DNA of 40,014 nt, from assembly GCA_017445905.1 (NCBI GenBank), contig JAFSRX010000059.1, positions 1 to 40,014 of the forward strand, written 5' to 3'. The translations under genes were made by a program, and so were the position numbers. The notes beneath the pieces were generated by a model that worked only from the letters and a program-made list of their open reading frames with translations, was not told where the DNA came from and did not search any database. This DNA comes from Eubacterium sp. Its GTDB lineage: Bacteria > Bacillota > Clostridia > Oscillospirales > Acutalibacteraceae. This document shows, one piece after another, positions 26,446 through 33,849 of this stretch (position 1 is the first letter of the stretch; the number at the start of each line of letters is the position of its first letter).

Positions 26446-27447
26446 ATGGCTTTCGTAAGTACATTAGCTTCTTTGTTCCCCCGTGCTGTTATGCAGGGAA
26501 TTCCGATTCTTTACGGCGCAACAGGCGAAATTATGACTGAAAAGAGCGGTAACTTAAACCTCGGTATTCCCGGAATTATGTACATCGGCGGTATCAGCGG
26601 AGTTATCGGCGCATTTCTTTATGAAAACTCAGTCGGAAGCGGAAATCCGCTCAACGGTTTTCTTGCAATCTTTATTCCGCTTATCTGCACAATTATCGGC
26701 TCGCTCTTTGCAGGACTTATCTACTGCTTCTTAACCGTTACTTTAAGAGCAAACCAGAATGTAACAGGTCTTGCATTAACAACCTTCGGCGTTGGCTTCG
26801 GTAACTTCTTCGGAGCTTCACTCATTAAACTTGTAGATAGCGATGTTCCTTCAGTTGCTCTTTCAAGAACAAGCGCTTTCTTTTCAACAAAACTTCCTTT
26901 TGCCTCAACAACAGGATGGTTTGGAAAGCTCTTCTTCTCATACGGATTTCTTGCATATGCTGCAATAATTATTGCAATTATATGCGGATTCTTCCTCAAT
27001 AAAACAAGGGGCGGACTTCATCTCAGAGCAGTCGGCGAAAATCCTGCAACAGCCGACGCAGCAGGTATCAGCGTTACAAAATCAAAGTATCTTGCAACCT
27101 GCATTGGCTCGGTTATCGCAGGTCTCGGCGGTCTCTACTATGTTATGGACTATGCAAACGGCGTTTGGTCAAACGAAGGCTTCGGCGACAGAGGATGGCT
27201 CGCAATCGCACTCGTTATTTTCGCAATCTGGAGACCAAACCTCGGAATTTTTGCTTCAATAATTTTCGGCGGACTTTATATCGTTTATCTTTTCGTTCCC
27301 GGACTCTCGCTCAAGGCACAGGAGCTTTTCAAAATGCTTCCCTATGTTGTAACAATCATTGTTCTTGTTGCAGTTTCCGCAAGAAAGAAAAAGGAAAATC
27401 AACCGCCTGCGTCCCTCGGACTGTCTTACTTCAGAGAGGACAGATAA
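26446..27447 (+). CDS. ABC transporter permease (nucleoside type), second
   Basis: 333 residues, BPD_transp_2 family, with an N-terminal GATGEIMTEKSGNLNLGIPG phrase and a later LRAVGENPATADAAGISV coupling motif. It completes a heterodimeric permease. AAGGAGG lies before ATG 26446 in the end of the upstream gene. The C-terminus ends with a short soluble tail. A GC-rich hairpin follows before hpt. Confidence 0.93.
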   Translation: MAFVSTLASLFPRAVMQGIPILYGATGEIMTEKSGNLNLGIPGIMYIGGISGVIGAFLYENSVGSGNPLNGFLAIFIPLICTIIGSLFAGLIYCFLTVTLRANQNVTGLALTTFGVGFGNFFGASLIKLVDSDVPSVALSRTSAFFSTKLPFASTTGWFGKLFFSYGFLAYAAIIIAIICGFFLNKTRGGLHLRAVGENPATADAAGISVTKSKYLATCIGSVIAGLGGLYYVMDYANGVWSNEGFGDRGWLAIALVIFAIWRPNLGIFASIIFGGLYIVYLFVPGLSLKAQELFKMLPYVVTIIVLVAVSARKKKENQPPASLGLSYFREDR

Positions 27448-27455
27448 TTCAAAAA

Positions 27456-27483
27456 ACTCGCCCCTTGAAAAAGGGGCGGGAGT
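27456..27483 (+). terminator. GC-rich hairpin between the permease gene and hpt
   Basis: CTCGCCCCTT-GAAA-AAGGGGCGGGAG with a GAAA tetraloop, followed by TTATTATA rather than a pure T-run. It could be a partial terminator lowering hpt expression relative to the transporter. Confidence 0.6.
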
Positions 27484-27501
27484 TATTATAGGAGAAAACC
27501 C

Positions 27502-28038
27502 ATGCATAAAGATATTGAAAAAATCCTCATAAGCGATGAGGAGCTCAGAGAAATTAACAAACGCCTCGGAGAACAGATAACAAAGGATTTTGAAGGAAAA
27601 AACCTTATGGTTGTTGGTATCCTTAAAGGCTCAATATATTTTATGGCAGATTTAACAAGAGAAATCAAGCTTCCTTTAAAACTCGATTTTCTTGCTGTTT
27701 CAAGCTACGGAAGTTCAACCCGTTCTTCCGGCTCTGTAAGAATTCTCAAGGATATCGATATGGATATTTCAGGATACGATATTCTTCTTATCGAGGATAT
27801 TCTCGACTCAGGAAGAACTCTTAAATATGTTTCCGATATGCTCAAATCAAGGGGCGCAAGCTCAATAACTATCTGCACCCTTCTTGATAAACCGGCAAGA
27901 AGAGTTGTTGACCTTAAAGCAGACTATGTCGGCTGCTCAGTTCCCGATGAATTTGTTGTAGGCTACGGTCTTGATTACGACCAGCATTATAGAAATCTCC
28001 CCTTCATCGGATCGCTGAAAAGAGAAGTTTATGAATAA
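27502..28038 (+). CDS. hpt: Hypoxanthine phosphoribosyltransferase
   Basis: 178 residues. It converts hypoxanthine or guanine and PRPP to IMP or GMP. The PRPP loop is [14 protein letters not shown], with [13 protein letters not shown] and [10 protein letters not shown] before it and [18 protein letters not shown] at the end, all Hpt hallmarks. AGGAGAAAA precedes ATG 27502. It lies directly after the nucleoside importer and overlaps the next gene by 8 bp, consistent with joint purine uptake and salvage. Confidence 0.96.
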   Translation: MHKDIEKILISDEELREINKRLGEQITKDFEGKNLMVVGILKGSIYFMADLTREIKLPLKLDFLAVSSYGSSTRSSGSVRILKDIDMDISGYDILLIEDILDSGRTLKYVSDMLKSRGASSITICTLLDKPARRVVDLKADYVGCSVPDEFVVGYGLDYDQHYRNLPFIGSLKREVYE

Positions 28039-28699
28039 AAAGCTGAGAATTTCAAAAGAGCTTACATTTGTTCTTGCAATAATAATTATGCCGCTGTCTA
28101 TAGCTATTATGGCAAAGGCAAACTTCGGACTTTCAATGATTGCCGCGCCAACATATATAATCAGCGAAAAGGTTAGCTTTTTAACCTACGGTCAGACTGA
28201 ATATATCTTTCAGACCTTGGTTTTAATTCTGATGTGTTTTGCAGTCGGCAAATTCAAGCTCACATATTTAACTTCATTTGCAAGTGCAATAATCTACGGC
28301 TCAATTCTTGATTTTTTTATTTGGTGTTTTAAAAACTGGCAGGTTGACGCGTTGTGGATGAGAGTTGTTCTTTTCGTTTTCGGAATGGTTTTAACCTCGC
28401 TCGGCGTTGCGCTTTTTATGAACACATATCTTGCTCCCTGCGCATATGATTATTTTGTAAGAACAGTTGTTGAAGAGAAAAACCTCGATTTAAGAAAATT
28501 CAAAATCGGCTTTGATAGTGCATTTCTTATATTAAGCATTGCATTAACACTGATTCTTTTCCATAAATTTATCGGCGTAACCTGGGGAACAATAATTATT
28601 GTTCTTTGCAACGGAAATATTATTGCATTTTTTAATAAGCAAATGCAAAAGCATATTGAATTTTTTTCAAGATTTGAAAAGTTAGAAAAGCTGTTTTAA
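28031..28699 (+). CDS. YczE/YitT-like integral membrane protein
   Basis: 222 residues with five to six hydrophobic segments and little soluble sequence. It resembles the YczE/DUF6198 type of membrane proteins ([52 protein letters not shown]). Function is not established; transport or channel activity is a guess. It overlaps hpt by 8 bp, so it is co-translated with it. The gene ends just before a repeat element. Confidence 0.7.
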   Translation: MNKKLRISKELTFVLAIIIMPLSIAIMAKANFGLSMIAAPTYIISEKVSFLTYGQTEYIFQTLVLILMCFAVGKFKLTYLTSFASAIIYGSILDFFIWCFKNWQVDALWMRVVLFVFGMVLTSLGVALFMNTYLAPCAYDYFVRTVVEEKNLDLRKFKIGFDSAFLILSIALTLILFHKFIGVTWGTIIIVLCNGNIIAFFNKQMQKHIEFFSRFEKLEKLF

Positions 28700-28707
28700 A
28701 AAAGTTT

Positions 28708-28770
28708 ATCCCTCCGACGGCTACGCCGCCACCTCCCTTTAGCAAGGGAGGCAAATAGGATAGGAGATTT
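28708..28770 (+). repeat. Double-hairpin repeat carrying a ribosome binding site
   Basis: Contains CGGC-TAC-GCCG, CCTCCCTTTAGCAAGGGAGG and the tail GCAAATAGGATAGGAGATTT. The tail provides TAGGAGAT (28761-28768) for the next gene. It is a divergent relative of the 20101 copy, with both stems changed yet still paired. Confidence 0.75.
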
Positions 28771-28775
28771 ATATT

Positions 28776-29066
28776 ATGATTAAACACATAGTTTGTTTTA
28801 AACTCAAAGATAACAGCGAAGAGGAAGTTAAAAAAGCTGCGGATATTCTTCTTTCAATGCAGGGAAATGTTCCGCTTTTAAGAGGAATAGAGGTTGGATG
28901 CGATTTTCTTCACTCAAATCGCTCATATGACATAATTCTTCAGGTGCTTCTTGATGATGAAAAGGCGCTTGATGATTATCAAAATGATGAATATCACTGC
29001 TCCGTTGTTAAAAAGCATATGCATTCAGTTGCAGAAAGCTCGGTAGCTATTGACTATTACTTATAA
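28776..29066 (+). CDS. Dabb (stress responsive alpha/beta barrel) domain protein
   Basis: 96 residues, the whole protein being one dimeric alpha/beta barrel domain. Typical phrases are MIKHIVCFKLKDNS at the start, GIEVGCDF and SYDIILQVLLDDEKALDDYQND with a C-terminal HPxH-like stretch (HCSVVKKHMHSVAESS). The role of the bacterial members is unclear. The ribosome binding site lies in the preceding repeat. A terminator follows. Confidence 0.88.
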   Translation: MIKHIVCFKLKDNSEEEVKKAADILLSMQGNVPLLRGIEVGCDFLHSNRSYDIILQVLLDDEKALDDYQNDEYHCSVVKKHMHSVAESSVAIDYYL

Positions 29067-29071
29067 AAAGA

Positions 29072-29100
29072 AGCGCTTCAAAATCTGAAGCGCTATTTTT
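29072..29100. terminator. Terminator shared by convergent genes
   Basis: AGCGCTTCA pairs with TGAAGCGCT, followed by a TTTTT run on the plus strand and A-rich sequence on the other side, so it may work in both directions. Confidence 0.85.
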
Positions 29101-29341
29101 ATTTTATTTCCTGTTCCAAATCATCAAAAATTTGAGAATCAAAAAAGTCGCGGATATTTATATCAAGCCCGTCACAAATTTTCTTTATAGTTGATATAGT
29201 TGTGCTGTTATTTCGTCCGCTCATTATGTTGTTCAATGTGGATTGAGTTATTCCACTCATTGTTGCTAACTTATTTACTGTAATGGATTTCTCTGCGCAT
29301 AGCTCAAGTATTCTTTTTTGAACTGCTGTTCCAATCATCAT
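29099..29341 (-). CDS. XRE family transcriptional regulator (small HTH repressor)
   Basis: 80 residues from ATG 29341, where AAGGAG at about 29353 gives 9-nt spacing; a TTG three codons upstream is less likely and the next codon is also ATG. The HTH_3 domain covers most of the protein (NKLATMSGITQSTLNNIMSGRNNSTTISTIKKICDGLDI). No sensor domain is attached, so it is a simple repressor like those of prophage or toxin-antitoxin loci. It is divergent from the 148-residue unknown gene, whose promoter carries two identical palindromes that are its likely operators. Confidence 0.88.
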   Translation of the reverse strand: MMIGTAVQKRILELCAEKSITVNKLATMSGITQSTLNNIMSGRNNSTTISTIKKICDGLDINIRDFFDSQIFDDLEQEIK

Positions 29342-29397
29342 AACGATCAACTCCTTGCGTTACTATAAGCATAACCAAATACAGATTAAAAAATTAC

Positions 29398-29449
29398 CTC
29401 ATTTGAGTTGACACTATGCTGATTCGATGATATAATTAACTCAAATGAG
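29398..29449. promoter_or_regulatory. Perfect promoter flanked by two palindromic operators
   Basis: TTGACA (29408-29413), a 17-bp spacer and TATAAT (29431-29436) drive the plus-strand gene. CTCATTTGAG (29398-29407) abuts the -35 and CTCAAATGAG (29440-29449) lies over the expected start site. They are the same 10-bp site on opposite strands with centres 42 bp apart, four helical turns. This suits cooperative repressor binding and looping by the adjacent XRE protein. Confidence 0.8.
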
Positions 29450-29467
29450 TTATTATAAGGAATTGCT

Positions 29468-29914
29468 ATGAATACAATAGAATATGCTGAATACTTCAAA
29501 GAATACTTAAAAATTGAAAAAGTAAAATTTGCCGAGCGGCAAGAAATGGGTAGTTTCTACTTTTATATAATGATTGATAATCCTAAAACAGGAATACGAA
29601 TAACAAACATTCCCCATATACAGCTTGAATTCATTATCGAAGCTCAAAACAAGAAAACCTTGTTTACTCTGAACGCCTTTTTATATCAGATATACAGCGA
29701 GGATGATTATACAAAACACATTAAGGCGCTTAATATCGTTAATGAACTAAACAAAAACTCGCAACTATATGAGAAATTTCACCTCTCTGAAAGCGGAAGA
29801 GTTATCAGAAACCTGTCTTTTTATTTATCTGATAAAAAAGAAATGTTGCTTAGCCTGAAGGAAATAAATGAAAAATGTTTAAGCGGAGAATATTTAAACA
29901 CATTTAGCATTTAG
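29468..29914 (+). CDS. Unknown 148-residue protein, YbjN-like
   Basis: Soluble protein without signal peptide or membrane segment. I do not recognise a named family with confidence. The alternating pattern, with an N-terminal helix, a strand-rich middle (GSFYFYIMID, IQLEFIIEA, TLFTLNAFLYQIY) and ALNIVNELNKNSQLYEKFHLSESGRVIRNLSFYLSD, resembles YbjN/T3SS-chaperone-like folds. AAGGAATTGCT before ATG 29468 serves as the ribosome binding site. It is the only gene of its transcript, driven by a perfect promoter under two operators of the divergent XRE repressor, so it is strongly expressed only when derepressed. Confidence 0.7.
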   Translation: MNTIEYAEYFKEYLKIEKVKFAERQEMGSFYFYIMIDNPKTGIRITNIPHIQLEFIIEAQNKKTLFTLNAFLYQIYSEDDYTKHIKALNIVNELNKNSQLYEKFHLSESGRVIRNLSFYLSDKKEMLLSLKEINEKCLSGEYLNTFSI

Positions 29915-29987
29915 GTATTGAGGATTCTTCATAACAATACAATCTGTGTTAATCGAAACTCCTGAAAATTCGTAATTATAAAAATAG

Positions 29988-30014
29988 CCTCGATAGATAA
30001 TCTATCGAGGTTGA
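29988..30014. terminator. Bidirectional terminator
   Basis: CCTCGATAGA-TAA-TCTATCGAGG, followed by TTGATTTTATTT and preceded by AAAATAG, so it can end both the unknown gene and hypB. Confidence 0.8.
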
Positions 30015-30016
30015 TT

Positions 30017-30685
30017 TTATTTATTCCAGTTATCAATTTGTTTTCTCAGCCAGTTAAACCAGTTTTCCATTCCCTCGCCTGTTTTTGCAGAGATAAAATA
30101 GATTTCAGCTTTCGGGTTGAGCTTTTTAATTCTTTCAACAACTGCTTCATCATCAAAATCAAAAACGCTCTTCGTGTCGATTTTATTAATTAAAACGCAG
30201 TCGCAGATTGAAAACATAAGAGGGTATTTAAGCGGCTTATCGTCGCCCTCCGGAACTGATAAAAGCATTGCGTTTTTGCTTGCGCCCGTATCAAATTCAG
30301 CGGGACAAACGAGATTGCCAACATTTTCGAGAACAACAAAATCAAATTCATCAGCCTCAATGCTCTCAAGCCCCTGCTGAGTCATTCCTGCATCGAGGTG
30401 ACACATTCCGCCTGTATGAAGCTGAATTGCTTTAACGCCTGTTTGAGAAATTATTTTTGCGTCAACCTCGCTGTCGATATCAGCTTCCATAACACCGATT
30501 TTATATTCATCCTTCAGCGCTGCAATAGTTCTGCCCAGCGTTGTTGTTTTTCCGCTTCCGGGAGAAGACATAAGGTTTAAGAGAAAGGTTTTGTTTTCCT
30601 TTAACTTTTCGCGAAGCTTATCCGCTTCTCTGTCGTTATTTTCAAAAACAGATTTTTTAATTTCAATAACTTTATAATCGCTCAT
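30017..30685 (-). CDS. hypB: HypB, hydrogenase nickel incorporation GTPase
   Basis: 222 residues. GTPase delivering nickel to [NiFe]-hydrogenase (or urease) precursors. Walker A is SPGSGKTT (41-48). The dimer-interface metal site GGMCHLD gives Cys95 and His96, and NKID is the guanine-specificity motif. There is no N-terminal His-rich region or CxxCGC, as in minimal HypBs. hypA and the other hyp genes are not adjacent: the next upstream gene is radC. It is therefore either a split locus or a stand-alone nickel chaperone. GAGGAAAAAT precedes ATG 30685. Confidence 0.93.
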   Translation of the reverse strand: MSDYKVIEIKKSVFENNDREADKLREKLKENKTFLLNLMSSPGSGKTTTLGRTIAALKDEYKIGVMEADIDSEVDAKIISQTGVKAIQLHTGGMCHLDAGMTQQGLESIEADEFDFVVLENVGNLVCPAEFDTGASKNAMLLSVPEGDDKPLKYPLMFSICDCVLINKIDTKSVFDFDDEAVVERIKKLNPKAEIYFISAKTGEGMENWFNWLRKQIDNWNK

Positions 30686-30703
30686 ATTTTTCCTCGCTTT
30701 TAA

Positions 30704-31399
30704 TTAATTATCAAAATACATTGCATATTTTATATTGCTCGCCATTGAAAGCGCATCGTTTTCGCCGACTATTATATGGTCGTTAACATTAACCTTAACC
30801 TTTCGGCAGAGATTAATTATTTCAATGGTAAAATCAACATCCTCCGTCGAAGGTTCAACCTTTCCCTGCGGATGATTATGTGCAATAATTATATTTGCTG
30901 CATTATCTTTAAAAATGCACTCCATAATTTTATACGGCTCAACGCTTGCATAATTTGCAGCACCGTGCGAAACATTATTAACTGATATAATATTTAAACT
31001 ATTATCAAGAGTTATAATAAGAATTTCTTCTTTTTTATGATTAATAAGCTCGTTTTTAACAAATTCAAGTGCTTTGTCGGATGAATTAAGCTTTCTGACT
31101 GCTCGGTTTTTGTTTTTTTCAAGCCTTAAATCAATATTTTTGAATAGATTAATCAGAATAGCAGTGTTCTCGCCAACTCCTTTAACCTTAACCAATTCCT
31201 TTATATCGGCATTAAAAACGCCTTCAAGAGATCCAAATCGGTTAAGCAGAGCATACGAGATTTCTTTAACATCTTTTCTCGGGATAGCGTAAAACAGCAG
31301 AAGTTCAAGAACACTTGAATCGCTCATTGATTCAAATGAGTTTTTCAGATATGCCGCTCTGACTCTTTCTCTGTGTTTTTCCCTGCTGATTTCAGCCAT
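30704..31399 (-). CDS. radC: RadC family JAMM-domain protein
   Basis: 231 residues. An N-terminal helix-hairpin-helix part (VKGVGENTAILINLF) is followed by the RadC JAB/MPN+ domain with the metal motif HNHPQGKVEPSTED (HxH-x7-S-x2-D) and an upstream Glu. Often annotated as a DNA repair protein, but the role of RadC in repair is disputed; a metal-dependent hydrolase is the family expectation. GAGGG lies upstream of ATG 31399. The DUF4250 gene lies 11 bp upstream and hypB 18 bp downstream, so they may form one transcript. Confidence 0.93.
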   Translation of the reverse strand: MAEISREKHRERVRAAYLKNSFESMSDSSVLELLLFYAIPRKDVKEISYALLNRFGSLEGVFNADIKELVKVKGVGENTAILINLFKNIDLRLEKNKNRAVRKLNSSDKALEFVKNELINHKKEEILIITLDNSLNIISVNNVSHGAANYASVEPYKIMECIFKDNAANIIIAHNHPQGKVEPSTEDVDFTIEIINLCRKVKVNVNDHIIVGENDALSMASNIKYAMYFDN

Positions 31400-31410
31400 T
31401 GATTCCCTCT

Positions 31411-31587
31411 TTATTTAAAACTATTTGTTTCTTCGTCATATTCAAAACCCGCATTTTTCAGGTTTTTCTCGATTTCTTCCCTGCTTTCGTTCATATCCTC
31501 GCAAAGCTCATCAAGAGATTTATATGAATCTCTGAGCTTCATATTGATAACGCTGAGCAGAATAAATGGGTCTTTGGGTAAATTCAT
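31411..31587 (-). CDS. DUF4250 domain protein
   Basis: 58 residues on the minus strand from ATG 31587 with AGAGG upstream. The start NLPKDPFILLSVINMKLRD is the recognisable DUF4250 opening, and the helical C-terminal half (ESREEIEKNLKNAGFEYDEE) fits a small winged or HTH-like fold. Function unknown. It is the first gene of the likely DUF4250-radC-hypB transcript. Confidence 0.85.
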   Translation of the reverse strand: MNLPKDPFILLSVINMKLRDSYKSLDELCEDMNESREEIEKNLKNAGFEYDEETNSFK

Positions 31588-31604
31588 AATAACCTCTATA
31601 TTTA

Positions 31605-31655
31605 GTTACGAGTTCCGAGTTGTCGGGTCGCTTCGCTCCGAAATTCGTAATTATA
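31605..31655. repeat. Heptamer-type repeat with TCGCTTCGCTCCGA hairpin
   Basis: GAGTTCC GAGTTGT CGGGTCG followed by a CTTCGCTCC hairpin and CGAAATTCGTAATTAT. It matches the repeats at 6230, 36030 and 39820. Confidence 0.75.
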
Positions 31656-31711
31656 TCATAAGTATATCATTATTTCTTGCATAATTCAATAATAACTATT
31701 ATTATATAAAT

Positions 31712-33577
31712 ATGTTTAACGGCAAATGGATTGCTCCCGAGGAGCTATGGGATAATCTTCATATTGTTTTTTCAAAATCTTTAGTTCTTGAAGAGTTTGA
31801 AAATGCAAAAATAAGAATATCCGCGGACGATTACTATAAATTATATATCAATGATAACTTTGTCGGTCAGGGTCCTGCTCCGTCTTATTGCTTTGCGCAG
31901 AATTTTAACGAATACGATATAAGCCGTTATCTTAAATACGGAAAAAACGATATTAAAGTTCTTGTTTTTTATCAGGGACTTAATAATCGGGTATGGGTCA
32001 GCAACGATGCAAGAGTAGGTTTAATCTGCGATTTGTTTATTGATGATAAACTCTTTGTTTCAACCGATAAAAGCTGGAAATATCAGATTGATGAAAGTTT
32101 CCTTGAGAGCCAAACAGTCGGTTATGATACTGCATTTCTTGAAAACAGGGATATGAGAATACATCTCTCAAAGCAAAAAACAGCAAAAGAAATAGAGGGC
32201 GAATATATTTTTAAAGACGAGCCCTTCCCTGCGCTTCAGATAACATCAAAAAGGGTTAAGCCGATAATTAGCAAAAACACATATTTTTATGATTTCAATC
32301 AGGAATATGTCTGCAACATTAAAATTAAGGCAAATTCAGATAAAAGCGGAAGAAAAATTATAATTCACTGCACTGAGGAGCTTGATGAAAACAAAAAGCT
32401 CAGGTTTGATATGCGCTGCGGTTGCAGATATGAAGAATACTGCATTTTAAAAGAGGGTGAAAACATCATTGAGCAATTTGATTATAAAGCGCTCAGATAC
32501 CTTGAAATAACTGCTGATGACGGCGTTCAAATTGAAGCTGAAATACTGAATCGTCACTACCCCTTTAATGATTTTGAGTTCAGTCTTGAAAATAAAAAGC
32601 TGAGCGAGGTTTTAAATCTCTGCAAAAACACTGTTCTGCTCGGCGCTCAGGAGGCTTTCGTTGACTGTCCTACAAGGGAAAAGGGGCAGTATCTCGGCGA
32701 TGTTTACATTTCGGGCTTTGCACATTACTATCTTACAAAGGATTTCAGACTTCTGAAAAAAGCTATATGCGATTTTGCCGATTCAATCAGATTTTCGGGC
32801 AGATTCCTTTCTGTTGCACCCTGTTCTTATAAGCAGGAAATAGCGGATTATTCTCTTTTGTTTTCGAATATGGTTTATAAATACTATACCTTAACAAAGG
32901 ATGCGCCCTTTCTCAAAAAAATGCTTCCCATATGTTCATATATCAATGATTATTTTTCTGAATTTGAGGACGAAAGCGGACTGCTGATTAATGCAGATGA
33001 GCAGTGGAATCTTATTGACTGGCCGGAGGGCGCAAGAGATAACTATGAAATTTCACAAAAGCATAATGTTTTAAATGCTTATTATTTTAATTCCGTTAAA
33101 AACGAAGAAAAAATAAAAACAGCGCTTGGCATTGATTATAAAAACAAATCAAAAAAGATAAAAACAAGCTTTAACAATGCCTTTTTCAGTGAAGACAAAG
33201 GACTTTATATTGATAATCAAAACAGCAATCATTCATCAGTTCATTCAAACCTTCTTCCGCTGACTTTCGATATATGCGAAGAAAAGCATAAAAATATCAT
33301 TGCCGATTATCTTATAAAAAGAGGAATGAGCTGTTCTGTTTTTATGTCATATTTCTATCTTAAAGCGCTCTGCAATTCAGGCAGAAAAGAAGAAGCGCTG
33401 AAATTCATCACCTCAAATGGCAAACACAGTTGGATAAATATGATAAACGAGGGAGCAACAACTCTTTTTGAAGCCTGGAGCAAGGAAGAAAAATGGAACA
33501 CAAGCCTTTTTCATCCCTGGGGCTCAGCTCCAATTCTGATATATTATGAATATCTTGAAAATGATATGAATATATGA
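31712..33577 (+). CDS. GH78-like alpha-L-rhamnosidase (six-hairpin glycosidase)
   Basis: 621 residues and no signal peptide, so intracellular. N-terminal beta-sandwich parts (KIRISADDYYKLYINDNFVGQG is the typical rhamnosidase N-domain) are followed by a six-hairpin (alpha/alpha)6 catalytic domain from about residue 290. DCPTREKGQYLGD (Asp318 onward) is the conserved active-site stretch, with further conserved NADEQWNLIDWPEGARDNY and FEAWSKEE-KWN...HPWGSAP. It should release terminal rhamnose or a related sugar from imported glycosides. No ribosome binding site precedes ATG 31712. TTGCAT at 31677 and an AT-rich -10 near 31701-31706 would start transcription at the ATG itself, suggesting a leaderless mRNA. 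Confidence 0.85.
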   Translation: MFNGKWIAPEELWDNLHIVFSKSLVLEEFENAKIRISADDYYKLYINDNFVGQGPAPSYCFAQNFNEYDISRYLKYGKNDIKVLVFYQGLNNRVWVSNDARVGLICDLFIDDKLFVSTDKSWKYQIDESFLESQTVGYDTAFLENRDMRIHLSKQKTAKEIEGEYIFKDEPFPALQITSKRVKPIISKNTYFYDFNQEYVCNIKIKANSDKSGRKIIIHCTEELDENKKLRFDMRCGCRYEEYCILKEGENIIEQFDYKALRYLEITADDGVQIEAEILNRHYPFNDFEFSLENKKLSEVLNLCKNTVLLGAQEAFVDCPTREKGQYLGDVYISGFAHYYLTKDFRLLKKAICDFADSIRFSGRFLSVAPCSYKQEIADYSLLFSNMVYKYYTLTKDAPFLKKMLPICSYINDYFSEFEDESGLLINADEQWNLIDWPEGARDNYEISQKHNVLNAYYFNSVKNEEKIKTALGIDYKNKSKKIKTSFNNAFFSEDKGLYIDNQNSNHSSVHSNLLPLTFDICEEKHKNIIADYLIKRGMSCSVFMSYFYLKALCNSGRKEEALKFITSNGKHSWINMINEGATTLFEAWSKEEKWNTSLFHPWGSAPILIYYEYLENDMNI

Positions 33578-33583
33578 TATAAT
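33555..33583 (+). promoter_or_regulatory. Promoter of the cobalamin riboswitch transcript
   Basis: TTGAAA, a 17-bp spacer and TATAAT, overlapping the stop codon of the rhamnosidase gene. Transcription starts near 33590, at the first base of the riboswitch P1 stem. Confidence 0.85.
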
Positions 33584-33589
33584 TTACTC

Positions 33590-33735
33590 GCAGCAAACGG
33601 AATTGGGTCAGAATCCCAAGCAACAGCCATTACCGTATCTGACGAAAAGAATCTATTATGCCATTGGGAGAGCTTTCCTGAGAAGGCAGATTCGTTAGCA
33701 TGTGCCTATATATCACAAGCCGGGAGACGCGCTGC
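33590..33735 (+). promoter_or_regulatory. Cobalamin (B12) riboswitch aptamer
   Basis: P1 closes as GCAGC (33590-33594) with GCTGC (33731-33735). Inside are GGGTCAGAATCCC (usual GGTGaAAaTCC), CAACAGCCATTACCGT (usual GCCcGCxACTGT), GCCATTGGGAGAG and the B12 box AAGCCGGGAGACGCGC (usual AGCCAGGAGACCTGCC). The order and spacing of these blocks are those of the cobalamin riboswitch. It sits between a strong promoter and an intrinsic terminator, upstream of a secreted transcobalamin-like protein. Expected behaviour is premature termination when B12 is abundant. Confidence 0.9.
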
Positions 33736-33809
33736 AAAATCAATTCAAACCTTGGGCAATGAAGGCGGCGGATTGCATGGCATATTGGTATGCCTTATTT
33801 CTGTGCGCC

Positions 33810-33836
33810 AACTCTTCCCAAGGGAAGAGTTTTTTA
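33810..33836 (+). terminator. Riboswitch expression-platform terminator
   Basis: AACTCTTCCC-AA-GGGAAGAGTT followed by TTTTAT, ending a few bases before the GGAGGAAG ribosome binding site of the next gene. Confidence 0.88.
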
Positions 33837-33849
33837 TTTGGAGGAAGAT

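Noticed and set aside
33790-33849. N-terminal extension of the transcobalamin-like protein
   Set aside because: It would run through the riboswitch terminator hairpin, and ATG 33850 has GGAGGAAG and begins a clean signal peptide.
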